Shown here in pieces: positions 10,878 to 21,020 of a stretch of DNA of 64,000 nt. The notes beneath the pieces are model-generated. The model saw only the letters and a program-made list of their open reading frames with translations, did no database searches and was not told the origin of the DNA. Each line of letters opens with the position of its first letter. The stretch's first letter is position 1. The translations under genes were made by a program, and so were the position numbers. The DNA comes from Theocolax elegans. Taxonomy: Eukaryota > Arthropoda > Insecta > Hymenoptera > Cerocephalidae. The DNA is taken from the NCBI GenBank assembly GCA_026168455.1, contig CM047431.1, forward strand, positions 2,528,598 through 2,592,597, read 5' to 3'.

Positions 10878-11159
10878 AAATTAATTAATATTTTTATCGG
10901 TCTGATCAGTCCCTGATGAGGAGCAGCAGCGAGCTCGAAACGTCGGACATCATATTTGGGGTTAGTAGATTTTTGGTGCAGGGGGGCAGTCAGATTGCTT
11001 TATTAATAATTTGTTTTTATGTTTAGTTAGTGTTTTTATTTTTTATATTTTATATTTTTTATTTTTATTTTTATAGATTCTTCGGGGGTGATTATAAGTA
11101 GGGGCAATCTGATTGCCCATATAATTGACTGTAAGACCGATAAAAATATTAATTAATTT
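10878..11159. mobile_element. Small foldback element carrying a hammerhead
   Basis: A perfect 26-bp inverted repeat (10878-10903 with 11134-11159, containing TTAATATTTTTATCGGTCT on the left arm) encloses about 230 bp. Just inside the left arm is the hammerhead at 10909-10948. Near the right arm is the palindrome GGGCAATC/GATTGCCC (11102-11118). A 20-bp direct repeat (ATTAAT(C/T)TAGTTTTATGTAG at 10829 and 11151) also touches the element. It is probably a Penelope terminal-repeat derivative, by analogy with the terminal repeats at 34356-34607 and 35422-35674. Confidence 0.6.
10909..10948 (+). ncRNA. Hammerhead ribozyme, short stem III (Penelope-type)
   Basis: Stem I GTCC (10909-10912) pairs with GGAC (10945-10948). 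The core CTGATGA (10913-10919) is canonical. Stem II GAGC/GCTC (10921-10924 with 10933-10936) closes an 8-nt loop with one extra G (10920) before it. GAAA is 10937-10940 and the cleavage triplet CGTC is 10941-10944. Stem III is only the self-complementary ACGT, too short to fold within one molecule. Such minimal stem III hammerheads are known from Penelope-like retroelements and are thought to act as dimers. All conserved core bases are present, so of the seven cores in the window this is among the best preserved. Confidence 0.82.
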
Positions 11160-11256
11160 AGTTTTATGTAGGGCAACTATGATAACCTATATAGTATTGT
11201 GTAGTATTATTTTTACGCAAAAATTTCTAACCTAACTATTATAAAATAAATAATAT

Positions 11257-12038
11257 TGTAACGAATCAATATAATATTTGATTATACTATATTGCTCGTT
11301 ACATTCTCTCTCTCTGTCTAGCCTGTGTATTAATCTCTACAGATGTTACAGGTCGACGTTCGACGATTTTCGGCGATTTTCGCGGACCTTCGTAAAGGTA
11401 AAAGTAGGGAAAGAGAGAGAGAGTTTTCGGTTCGTAAGTGCGAGAGCACTGAGACTAATCTCAACCGTCGAGAGATTGAATTCAACCGTGTGATTAATCT
11501 CAACCGTCGTGAGAAACCTTGTTGTTTATTCTTCTCTCCATATTTTGATCGTCCCGTGCTTGTGATCCCGGTGCTGTGCTGGTGATCCAGTGGAGTTATA
11601 CTAGTTTGTTTGGCGACGACGCAGCCCAGGAAGCTAAAGAGTAGCGACTACGCAGACTTCGCTTGGTTGTTTAATTATCGATCGCGGCTCACGCACTGTA
11701 AGTGCCAGTTTTGTAGTCTCTCTCTCTCTCTCTTTCTCTCTTTATTTATTTTGCGTATATATCGACCTGCGTTTCGCGCGCTACGACGCGCCTGTATTAC
11801 TTTTCCCGAAAACATTTATTTTAGTTATTAATTAAATATTGCATTGTTGCTTATTTGATTGTTAACCCTCTTTTCTCGCGTTTCGCTAAATAAAGTTTAC
11901 CGCCGCCTCCGCCTATACGGCTTATTATAGTCGTATTATTACTGAGCGGCTGATCGCGTAAATGAGACTATTATTTTAACGGTTCTAAATTGTTATTATT
12001 TTATTGCATTTATTATTAAAAATAGCAAAACCGTTACA
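11257..12038 (+). repeat. 5' LTR of Ty3/gypsy element
   Basis: The 782-bp terminal repeat begins TGTAACG and ends CGTTACA, a 7-bp inverted TG..CA end pair. Its first 70 bp are repeated at 21032-21101 (TGTAACGAATCAAT(A/G)TAATA ...), directly after a polypurine tract, which confirms the 5' boundary. Its 3' boundary is set by the inverted end and the primer site that follows. It contains CT microsatellite tracts and a TATATA word (about 11755) that might serve transcription. Confidence 0.9.
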
Positions 12039-12056
12039 TGGCGCCCATCGTGCATG
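12039..12056 (+). other. Primer-binding site of the gypsy element
   Basis: TGGCGCCCATCGTGCATG abuts the LTR end with no spacer. A TGG start directly after the LTR is the normal position and form for a tRNA 3'-end complement. The tRNA species was not identified. Confidence 0.75.
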
Positions 12057-12993
12057 GTAATTAGCGTTACGCGTAATAGTTATAATTAATAGTCTCAAAA
12101 TTTAATTTCTAATATTTAAAAATTTTTAATTTAGTCGATATACGTGTTAAATTAAGAGATCTAATTTCGAGCATTTCGAGAGCGGTGTTTACGCTACAAA
12201 TAATATTTGAATATTGTAACTTCTATACATTTCGAAAATATTCTTTTGAATCCTATATTATTTGAATTTTAAATCGAATTTTCTTTTCGTTTAATTTTAG
12301 CGTATTGCGAATTTGATTATTTCGTGTTTTTTTTTTTTTATATTTATTTGTTTATTTAAATAATTATTAGCGACACCGCGGAAAATATAATTATTGCTTT
12401 TCTAATAATTTTTCGTAAACTGTATAATCGCAATTTAGGTTGAGTTAGTCTATTTCGCGTGCGTGCATGTAAGTGTGTGTGTGATTTACGCGGTAAATAT
12501 AAGTATTGTAGCGTATCACGGTACATGTATGTATGTGTATGTTAGCGTGTGCGCAAATAAAGTAAATTGATTTATTTTTTTTTAAATTTGAATTCAATTT
12601 AATTTTTTTTTGTTGTTATTATAAATTATTAAAATATCTTTTATAGCGTTTCTTCGCAATTTAAAATTTTGTTTTTTTTTTTAATAATTATTATCTTTAA
12701 ACAATTCGTTTTAATTTCTTTCAAATTTCTTTGTATACTAAATTTGTTAATTCAATTTAATTCTATTTTTCGTGAACAATTGGAAAATTTATTTTAACAA
12801 GTTGCAGATTTGTGAGACTTTGTTTTTTTTTTACAAATTAGTTGTTTTTTATTAAATTTAAGCGAATTTGCATATAATTTGATAGCGATTTGCAATTATT
12901 TTGTAATTTGTTCGATAAATTTTTTTAACTGTGAGAATTTATTTTGCTAATAAGGCCTAAAATTTACATTTTATTTAATTTTTATAATTCAAA
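12057..12993 (+). other. Gypsy untranslated leader
   Basis: About 940 bp of T/A-rich sequence between the primer site and the first gag ATG. No open frame or recognisable motif was seen. Its length and position fit an LTR-retrotransposon leader that would carry packaging signals. Confidence 0.55.
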
Positions 12994-14229
12994 ATGGCGT
13001 GTATGAACGAGTGTGATTTCGATCAAACGTACGGAGTCGAGATCCAAGGATGGATTTTGAATCTAACAAGCGATCAATTCGATTCTGTACTTGATCAGCT
13101 AGAATTGACGCGCGACGGTACGCCCTTTGTACGTGTAGATAGGTTATATAGGCGTTTACGCGGCGATTATACAGCCGCGGATTTCGTCCAGTCAACTAGT
13201 GACGATGATTTAGTTTCGCGGACTCGTCGTGAACAAAGACTCTGCACCGTTTTGAAACATGCGAAATTTAGCGAAGAAGCGCAAGCACAGATTGCGCACA
13301 GACAATTTGAAATCTTAATCAAGCGGATGAGAGCGGATTCTCTCCGCTTGCCAATAGCTCGAAGTCAAATGACGATCAACTTGCCGATTCCGATGCGGAA
13401 TCGCAGCATAGCGAGGTTAACGCGGGAAATATCGCGGGGAACTTTGCGGAAAAACGCGGCGGAAAACACCGCCGAAATAATTTAAATCAAATCTTTGAAT
13501 ACTTCGAAATAATAGCGCAGTCTACAACGCTCCAAGGGGTTTAGCCCTGGAGTTCAGTAGAACGCAATCGCTTGCCTTTCAACAAGAGAAGGTGTTGAAT
13601 TATCTAAGGCAGCAATTAGCGGATTTTGCGACGAGTACGCAGCTTCCAACGCAAACGTCAATTGCGGCGGAAAAGCAGCGGAAAAATCGCAAAAGTGTAA
13701 ATTTTCAGGATACGTTTAATTTAAATTACTTTAAAGCTGATAAGTATCCGCAAGCAACCTCAGACGTCAACGCAACACACAATCGGAAATTAATTCGGAT
13801 CCACGTTTGAACGCAAACGCTCCGTGTTGTTCCGACTCCCACGTCTAGCGACATACGTCAATTTTCGTCTCTGCCAGCTCCTGCGGATTGGCCATGAGTC
13901 TGGAAGGGGGGGAAATGTGCCTGTAGTTATGAGTGAATCAACTTACACAACTCTTGTCGAATATGTCGACGAAAGCGCTTACGCAGTCACATGACGTAGG
14001 TCGCACTGTTCGCCAGTGGAATATTAAGTTTTCCGGCGAAAAACGCGAAAGCATCGAGGAATTTATTCAGCGCATAGAAGAATGTCGCAAGTTAGCGCAT
14101 ATTTCCGACGCGGATTTACTGAATGCTTTCTCGGAGCTGTTAACTGGCGTAGCGCTACATTGGTATCGCCAATCGCGGAAAGATTGGAATACTTGGGCTG
14201 ATTTTTGCAATGCTGCTCGACGATGTTAT
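12994..14229 (+). pseudogene. gag: gag, first (5') copy, broken
   Basis: Starts at the ATG after TTCAAAATGG. The N-terminal part (MACMNECDFDQTYG...) is unique, but from about 13151 on the sequence is a near copy of 14230-15506. This copy has lost one A at about 13312, shifting the frame. It also lacks ~200 bp that the second copy keeps (the Thr-rich linker at about 14578-14790) and has other single-base changes. It carries the conserved capsid-like segment (REQRLCTVLKHAKF; later IKFSGEKRESIEEFIQRIEE and LLTGVALHWYRQSRKDW), typical of gypsy capsid. It cannot make a full Gag. Confidence 0.85.
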
Positions 14230-15506
14230 GGCGTTTACGCGGCGATTATACAGCCGCGGATTTCGTCCAGTCAACTAGTGACGATGATTTAGTTTCGCGG
14301 ACTCGTCGTGAACAAAGACTCTGCACCGTTTTGAAACATGCGAAATTTAGCGAAGAAGCGCAAGCACAGATTGCGCACAGACAATTTGAAAATCTTAATC
14401 AAGCGGATGAGAGCGGATTCTCTCCGCTTGCCAATAGCTCGAAGTCAAATGACGATCAACTTGCCGATTCCGATGCGGAATCGCAGCATAGCGAGGTTAA
14501 CGCGGGAAATATCGCGGGGAACTTTGCGGAAAACGCGGCGGAAAACACCGCCGAAAATAATTTTAAATCAAATTTTGAATTGACTTCGATAAAAACGCTT
14601 AACACAACTATACCGGTAAGACCAATTCCTACCATTTCGACCGCGATGATAACGACCGCTACTACAACTACGTACTCGACGACGCAAGCAGCGAGTACTC
14701 ATTCACAATCAAGAGGTGCGATACCAAAAACGGTATTTTCTTCAAAAGAAAATAATAAAATAGATAATGATATCGTTTTATGTGCATTAGCTAATAGCGC
14801 AGTCTACAACGCTCCAAGGGGTTTAGCCCTGGAGTTCAGTAGAACGCAATCGCTTGCCTTTCAACAAGAGAAGGTGTTGAATTATCTAAGGCAGCAATTA
14901 GCGGATTTTGCGACGAGTACGCAGCTTCCAACGCAAACGTCAATTGCGGCGGAAAAGCAGCGGAAAAATCGCAAAAGTGTAAATTTTCAGGATACGTTTA
15001 ATTTAAATTACTTTAAAGCTGATAAGTATCCGCAAGCACCTCAGACGTCAACGCACACACAATCGGAAATTAATTCGGATCCACGTTTGAACGCAAACGC
15101 TCCGTGTTTTCCGACTCCCACGTCTAGCGACATACGTCAATTTTCGTCTCTGCCAGCTCCTGCGGATTGGCATGAGTCTGGAAGGGGGGGAAATGTGCCT
15201 GTAGTTATGAGTGATCAACTTACACAACTCTTGTCGAATATGTCGACGAAAGCGCTTACGCAGTCACATGACGTAGGTCGCACTGTTCGCCAGTGGAATA
15301 TTAAGTTTCCCGGCGAAAAACGCGAAAGCATCGAGGAATTTATTCAGCGCATAGAAGAATGTCGCAAGTTAGCGCATATTTCCGAAGCGGATTTACTGAA
15401 TGCTTTCTCGGAGCTGTTAACTGGCGTAGCGCTACATTGGTATCGCCAATCGCGGAAAGATTGGAATACTTGGGCTGATTTTTGCAATGCTGCTCGACGA
15501 TGTTAG
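14230..15506 (+). pseudogene. gag: gag, duplicated second copy, ends at a stop
   Basis: A 1.08-1.28-kb tandem duplication of gag. This copy is open from the junction to a TAG at 15504-15506 and retains a Thr/Ser-rich linker, a polar region and the capsid core with FPGEKRESIEEFIQRIEE and LHWYRQSRKDW. The first copy joins the second at GGCGTT, a 6-bp match also present just after this copy's end (GTTAGGGCGTTGAGC). That points to a microhomology-mediated or unequal event. The in-frame stop separates it from the downstream nucleocapsid part, so the Gag reading frame is interrupted. Confidence 0.85.
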
Positions 15507-16265
15507 GGCGTTGAGCAGAACTTTCAGCAGCGCTTAATGGCGGAAACGCAAGCACGCAAGCAGGGTAGAGAAGAGCCTGCTCGTGATTACATTTTCTGCT
15601 TGCTAACCATATTTAGCAGAATGGATGCGCCTCCAAGTACGCAGTTTCAGCTAATCATGTTGTATGCTAACATGTTGCCGTCTGTTCGGAAGTTAGTTCC
15701 GAAAGAAAAAGTTACAAGCGTCGATAGGCTTGTGCAGCTAGCTCGTCAGGCGGAAGAGCTTATCAAGGAAGAGCGGAATTTTCCCGCGCCTCCGCCGCCA
15801 GAAAAGAGCGTTCTGCCTTCTGTGGCTTATAAGCAGCCAGATGCCAGAGGTAAGAAGGGCGGCAAAGCTGCTAGCGATGATGCTACGGTAAAAGTAGCGA
15901 GTATCGCAGAACCTACAATGGAAAATTTGGCCAAACTCTTAGAGAAGATGCTAGATGAAAGATGTAGCAAATATGCGAATTCTTTTGCGAATTCCGCCAA
16001 TAAGAAAGGCCAAAACGCGCGTAATTCTAGTAAACCAGGTGTGCCGAAAGGAGCAAAGAATGTCTCTGGTAAGCCGTCCGGCGTGACTATTATAGAAGTC
16101 AAGGATGACCAATCATCTAAGGCTCATACGAAATCCGCGTGTAGTCGCAACCGCGATAAGAAAGCAGGTCCCAAAGAGCGTGTGTACTGCTATCGCTGCG
16201 GTTGGCCCGGGTATATCAAGACGGATTGTCCTGAGTGCTCGGGAAACGAGAAAAGGGGCGAATAG
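15507..16265 (+). CDS. gag: gag C-terminal part with zinc knuckle
   Basis: Open frame continuing Gag after the stop at 15504-15506, with the first ATG at 15537. It contains a helical capsid-like part, a Lys-rich linker and one zinc knuckle close to the C-terminus (CYRCGWPGYIKTDC). The knuckle has the C-X2-C-X4-H-X4-C spacing but Tyr where His should be, so metal binding is probably impaired. The frame ends at 16263-16265 and overlaps the start of the pol frame by 31 bp, with pol in the -1 frame. Confidence 0.85.
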   Translation, partial: GVEQNFQQRLMAETQARKQGREEPARDYIFCLLTIFSRMDAPPSTQFQLIMLYANMLPSVRKLVPKEKVTSVDRLVQLARQAEELIKEERNFPAPPPPEKSVLPSVAYKQPDARGKKGGKAASDDATVKVASIAEPTMENLAKLLEKMLDERCSKYANSFANSANKKGQNARNSSKPGVPKGAKNVSGKPSGVTIIEVKDDQSSKAHTKSACSRNRDKKAGPKERVYCYRCGWPGYIKTDCPECSGNEKRGE

Positions 16266-18736
16266 ATAAGGTCCCTATCGCCCCAATTATTAGTGCGACC
16301 TCTGATGTGGATGAAATTCCATCAGTAATTGCGCAAACGGAGAAAATGCCCTCGCTTTTGCCTGTCGGAATTGACAGACAATCAGCGGAAAAAGGTGTTT
16401 GCGATTCTCGCGCTGGAACGCCAGTTGAGGAAGGAACTCTACAGTCTATTCGCTGGTGGCTGCAGATCGGAATCGGTGGATTCCGCGTACGCGCTTTGTA
16501 CGATTCAGGGGCGGCTCGCACGGTTATTAATTCCTTAGGCTTGCAAATAGCATCAGCCATAGGAAAATCGTTAACTCCTTACATTGGACCAGGTGCACGA
16601 CTCGCTAACGGCCAACGCGCTCCAATACTTGGACGTTTAGAGCTGCCGTTTGATTTAGCGAATGAACGCCATTACTTAGATGTTTTAGTACTGAGCGATC
16701 TCGACGCCGATTGTATACTCGGTGCCGATTTTATTCGTGCGTTTAACGCTGTTTTGTTGCCGCGTGAAAATCAGTTGCTGATTGAAAATGTGGTTGACGC
16801 AATTCAGCTTGAAGTATCTGCTATCGGCATTGGTGAGGCCTGCTCACTTACTGCTGTTGGCTTAGCAGATATTGACGAAGCGCAACGCAAACAACTCAAT
16901 GAGTTGTTAGAAAAGCGTTTGACTGCTCCGAATGCAAAGCTAGGTTGCACTAACTTAGCTGAGCATGAAATTGATGTGGGAGGTTTGCGTCCCATCAAAC
17001 AGCGCTATTATCCGGTATCTCAGAAGATCGAGCAAGAGATGCACGCTCAAGTGCAAGAGATGCTTGACGCGGGGATAATTCGCCCGTCGACGAGCGAGTG
17101 GTCGAGTCCAGTAGTCATGGTGCGTAAATCTAATGGATCCTACAGGTTTTGCATCGACTACCGAAAGCTTAATTCCGTCTCGAAGACCTGCGCTTATCCG
17201 CTTCCCTATATGGAGATTATTTTGCGTAAACTCCAAAGGGCACGCTACATAAGCACGCTGGATTTAAGCAGCGCATACCATCAGATTCTGATGAAAAAGG
17301 GATCGGAACATGTGACGGCTTTCACGGTGCCTGGCTTAGGCTTATATGAGTTTACTCGGATGCCGTACGGTGTGGCGGGGGGGCCCGCTACGTTTCAACA
17401 GCTGATAGATATGGTGATAGGTCCTGATCTTGAACCGTACGCGTTTTCGTATCTCGATGACGTCATTATAGTCACCGAGACGTTCGAAGAGCATCTCAAA
17501 TGGCTTGAGCATGTCATAAAGCGGATTTCCGCCGCGGGACTTACGATAAACCGTGGGAAAAGCGAATTTTGCCGCAACGAGGTTAAGTATCTTGGCGTGT
17601 TGGTGAATCGCGATGGATTTCGCCCTGATCCGGACAAGATAGCGCCGATCGTGGATTATCCTGCGCCAACTAACCTCAAAAAGCTACGCTCTTTCTTCGG
17701 CATGGCTCCGTGGTATAGAAAGTTTCTAGAGGATTTTGCTACGCTTGCGGAACCGCTTACCAAGTTAACCAAGAAAAATGTTAAATTTGAGTGGGGCGAG
17801 GAACAACAGTTTGCTTTTGAACAAATCAAAGCGTTGATAGCATCTGCGCCTATCCTCCATCGGCCATCTTTCGAGCATCAGTTCGTGATCCAGACTGACG
17901 CTAGCGACACTGGCTTAGGAGCGGTTTTAACGCAAATTATCGACGGAGAAGAGAGAGTACTTAGTTTCGCCAGTCGTACGTTAAACGCGGCGGAACGGAA
18001 CTACTCGGTTACCGAACGAGAGTGCTTGGCTGTATTATGGGCCGTGGAAAAATTCCGCTCATATGTAGAGGGCTATCGCTTTAAGGTTACAACTGACCAC
18101 AGCAGTTTGAAATGGCTGTGCAACTTACGTAACCCTACTGGACGCTTAGCGCGTTTGGCACTTAAGCTCCAAAGCTATGATTACGAGATCGAGCACCGCA
18201 AAGGATCTCTTGATGCCCTCTCTCGTGCATTCGAAGACGACTCGGATTGCGACATCGCTGTCGTTAGTTTGCCGTACAATACACAAGATGAGTGGTATAC
18301 GCAAAAACTTGCAAATGTCAGCGGAAATCCGGAAAAATACCAAGACTGGAAGGTGTTTGGAGGCAGACAGTATCATTATAAGCCTGACCCTTCCATAGAT
18401 GACTATTTTGAAGACGAAGATGCTTGGAAACTAGCGATACCGCAGGATAAACGCCAACAAATTCTCTGCAAGAATCATGATGAGCCAACTGCTGGACATC
18501 TTGGCCGAAACAAGACATATCAGCGGATAGCGCGATACTATTATTGGCTTTTACGATGCTTAAAGATATCGCCGAATTTGTGCGGAATTGCTCGATTTGC
18601 CAGCAATGTAAAGTGCCAGAGCATGCTCCTGCAGGTTTCATGGGAAAACGTGTTATTTCGCATCCATGGGAAATTGTTGCAGGTGATATCATGGGACCGT
18701 TTCCGCGTTCTTCGCATAGATTTGAATATCTTTTAA
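16235..18736 (+). CDS. pol: pol: protease, reverse transcriptase, RNase H, integrase zinc domain
   Basis: 833-residue frame of a Ty3/gypsy polyprotein. In order: aspartic protease with LYDSGAA (residues ~88-94); reverse transcriptase with RFCIDYRKLNSV (~303), STLDLSSAYHQI and the catalytic YLDDV (~407); RNase H with TDASDTGLGAVL (~552), the TEREC segment and TTDHSSLKWL; then the start of the integrase HHCC zinc domain (GHLGRNKTYQRIARYYYW). Catalytic residues of protease, RT and RNase H look intact. The frame shifts at about 18555, inside the zinc domain, after which the last ~60 residues are out of frame. It follows gag in the -1 frame. Family assignment is firm; the clade within Ty3/gypsy was not determined. 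Confidence 0.95.
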   Translation: MLGKREKGRIDKVPIAPIISATSDVDEIPSVIAQTEKMPSLLPVGIDRQSAEKGVCDSRAGTPVEEGTLQSIRWWLQIGIGGFRVRALYDSGAARTVINSLGLQIASAIGKSLTPYIGPGARLANGQRAPILGRLELPFDLANERHYLDVLVLSDLDADCILGADFIRAFNAVLLPRENQLLIENVVDAIQLEVSAIGIGEACSLTAVGLADIDEAQRKQLNELLEKRLTAPNAKLGCTNLAEHEIDVGGLRPIKQRYYPVSQKIEQEMHAQVQEMLDAGIIRPSTSEWSSPVVMVRKSNGSYRFCIDYRKLNSVSKTCAYPLPYMEIILRKLQRARYISTLDLSSAYHQILMKKGSEHVTAFTVPGLGLYEFTRMPYGVAGGPATFQQLIDMVIGPDLEPYAFSYLDDVIIVTETFEEHLKWLEHVIKRISAAGLTINRGKSEFCRNEVKYLGVLVNRDGFRPDPDKIAPIVDYPAPTNLKKLRSFFGMAPWYRKFLEDFATLAEPLTKLTKKNVKFEWGEEQQFAFEQIKALIASAPILHRPSFEHQFVIQTDASDTGLGAVLTQIIDGEERVLSFASRTLNAAERNYSVTERECLAVLWAVEKFRSYVEGYRFKVTTDHSSLKWLCNLRNPTGRLARLALKLQSYDYEIEHRKGSLDALSRAFEDDSDCDIAVVSLPYNTQDEWYTQKLANVSGNPEKYQDWKVFGGRQYHYKPDPSIDDYFEDEDAWKLAIPQDKRQQILCKNHDEPTAGHLGRNKTYQRIARYYYWLLRCLKISPNLCGIARFASNVKCQSMLLQVSWENVLFRIHGKLLQVISWDRFRVLRIDLNIF
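16241..16247 (+). promoter_or_regulatory. -1 frameshift slippery site G GGA AAC
   Basis: GGGAAAC lies in the gag/pol overlap. In the gag frame it is read as (tc)G GGA AAC, exactly the X XXY YYZ arrangement of -1 programmed frameshift sites. Slipping back one base enters the pol frame (REKGRIDK...). The overlap is 31 bp and gag terminates 16 bp after the heptamer. A downstream pseudoknot or stem-loop was not worked out. Confidence 0.75.
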
Positions 18737-19870
18737 TATTCATGGACTTATTCACTCGTTGGATAGAGTGTATCCCTATACGGAAAGCGAACTCGCATAC
18801 CATTCGGCGCGAGCTGAATGAACGCGTTTTCTAGCGTTTCGGCGTGCCTGATGTTTTTCATTCCGACAATGGCACGGAGTTTAAGAATGCTGCTATGGAG
18901 CAATTCTTAACTGAACATGGCGTGGTGCATTCTACGATTCCGCCATTACCATGCACAGGCGAATCCTGTAGAGCGTGTTAATCGCACGATAAAAACGATG
19001 ATTACTTCGTTTATCAAGGCGAACCATAAAACATGGAATGCTCATATCTCTGAGCTCATGTTTGCGTACAATACCGCCGTGCAAGATTCTACCGGCGCAA
19101 GTCCTGCTTTCCTAAATATGGGAAGAAACCCTGTTCCGCCGAAAAGCTTGCGGAAAACAGAAGATCAAGCCGTCGCCGACAGCGAAGCCGCAGCAGCTGT
19201 TCAAAATTGGCAACAGCGTATGCAAACGTTGGCAGAGCTGCAAGCTCAAGCTGCTGAACGAGCGACATGCGCACAAGCCCGTCAGGCCGAATATTATAAT
19301 TCAAAACGCCGCGATGTACAATTTGCCGTGGGACAAAAAGTTTCTAAGCGAAATCGTATACTTTCGTCCGCTGCCCAAGGCATAGCTGTTAAGCTAGCTC
19401 CGAAGTATATCGAACCTTTTATCGTTTCGGCGTTACTCGGCTCAAACGTGGTAGAGCTCATCAGCAATGATGGAAAAGAAGCAGGTAAATGCCACATCAA
19501 TGACCTGAAACCGTATTATGAAGACCAGACAGACGTAACTGAGGAGAGTAAATTAAATCGAGAGGATGCGACGAGGAACAGCGAGGGATTAAACGCAGAG
19601 CAAAGAGCTAGCGACGAGTCCAACGTTAATGATCCTGTGAGCGCGAACGCACTGCGTAAGCGAGGTAGGACGCGCAAAACTCGGGTAGTTGTTAGTCGTA
19701 TGACCGCGGTTGATCGTGCCCTTTCTAACGAGCGATTGAAGGCGAACGCTTATATACACGCGAATCCTTCGACGACGGAAAATAGGCGCGGAAGACCGAA
19801 AGGGGTGAAGAACAGGCCCGTATCCCCGGTGGAAACGATCGAACGGCGCACTCGGTCGCGAAAACCGTAA
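18544..19870 (+). pseudogene. pol: Integrase, broken, with C-terminal extension
   Basis: Continues pol in another frame. It has CSICQQC (zinc-domain cysteines), GDIMGPFP (first catalytic Asp), a stop at 18832-18834, then HSDNGTEFKN (second Asp). After a frameshift near 18945 comes ANPVERVNRTIK (catalytic Glu), followed by the remaining core and C-terminal domain to 19870. All three DDE residues are present but spread over three frames, so the enzyme is dead. The tail is basic and ends with an AT-hook-like RRGRPKGVKNRP, which could bias integration to AT-rich DNA in relatives with an intact gene (inference). Confidence 0.9.
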
Positions 19871-19974
19871 AATTCCCTTCGAGCGATTGATGTATTTACG
19901 CGTACTGTTCTCTGAATCTGTAATTTTTATAATCTTTTTCATTCTGTCATTCGTATTAAACATGGCCTGATATT

Positions 19975-19990
19975 TACTAACCTGTTCCAG
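19975..19990 (+). promoter_or_regulatory. Branch point and 3' splice site before ORF3
   Basis: TACTAAC at 19975-19981 is the optimal branch-point sequence and is followed by CTGTTCCAG, ending in AG at 19989-19990. The ORF3 frame opens immediately after it without an ATG. This suggests ORF3 is read from a spliced subgenomic RNA, as env-position ORFs of gypsy elements are. The donor was not located. Confidence 0.6.
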
Positions 19991-20824
19991 AATTGTGTCT
20001 GATGAACTGCGCAAGTCGCTTATTGATGCGGATATTGCTGGAGACGCCGTGTTAAGCTCAGGCACGTTAACGCCTGAAACGGTAATCGAGGTGACCGCCT
20101 CCGATCAGTCAGGCCCTTCCGACCTGCAAGGTTGGTGGACTCAGTTGGAGGCCAAATTGCAGCAACTTCGCCAAGCCTCACGGGAACTTCGTCGGATGGA
20201 GACGGAGGTACTAGCAGAGTACGACCGCTTCTGCGAGCAATTTGGCGACGACGCAACTCAAGCGTCTGGCAATTGGCCTAGATCAATTGAGGTGCGAAGA
20301 CGCTGCCAAATGGCCTATGACGCAGAGAGACAGCGAATTCGCGAAGAGAATGACCTCTCAGAGGCTGAAACTGAACTGAATTCGCTGTCTCTCTGCGTCA
20401 TAGGCCATTTGGCAGCGTCTTCGCACCTCAATTGAGAAAGCGCGAGAAGCCATTAGTCGCTTCCAACGCGATTCATAGCTCGAAGTTGCTCCCCTCTTAA
20501 AAAGAGTATATGGGGAAACGATCCGCTGAAGCGCGATGGACGGCGCTAGCGGAAGGATCCGCTTCTGACGGAGAGCAACCGGCGGGGTCAGACTCGGCAA
20601 TTCAAGAAGCTGAGGAAGCACTTGCGACGTTCCGACGACAGAAGGAACGACAGGTGGTCTACCTTCAGCAGCAGCTCGATGCGGTGTTAGCTCGGAAAGC
20701 TCAGGCAGAGGGCAAAACAGTGCGTAGTCGCAAGTGCTACGTCTGTGGGTTGCCAGGTGTAGCGCGTGGACGCAAATGCCCGAATCGGGTAAACCATAGC
20801 ACCTATGAGCGACCACGCCAATAA
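19991..20824 (+). pseudogene. Third ORF (env position), coiled coil plus Cys-rich tail, broken
   Basis: Lies between pol and the polypurine tract, where retroviral-like elements carry env. The first part (to 20435) is charged and helical, with heptad-like LQQLRQASRELRRMETEVL. The second part (20510-20824) has another coiled-coil-like stretch (RRQKERQVVYLQQQLDAVL) and ends with CYVCGLPG..CPNRVNH, a zinc-finger-like cluster. No signal peptide or membrane segment is visible, so it does not look like an envelope protein. A 58-bp inverted duplication (20283-20435) interrupts it. Function unknown. Confidence 0.7.
20283..20435. repeat. Perfect 58-bp inverted duplication in gypsy ORF3
   Basis: 20283-20340 and 20378-20435 are exact reverse complements, separated by 37 bp. 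The arm begins TCAATTGAGGTGCG and ends CAGCGAATTC. The right arm ends the reading frame, then the expected coding continues (GAGAAAGCGCGAGAAGCC). A recent template-switch or snap-back event in this copy is the simplest explanation. Confidence 0.95.
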
Positions 20825-21020
20825 TTTTTATAGATTGGTTTTTTTATGATTCTTATATGCATCGCCTAATATGTACAATAAAGAGAGAAAAATCCATACT
20901 GGGCTTTATTTTATTTATTTATAAATATTATTTATGTTAATTACCTTTTTCATTTTGTCTTCTGGCCTAGAGAGAGAGTAGAAATGCAGAGCTGGTACGT
21001 CTTCGGCTACCCAGCGCCTG

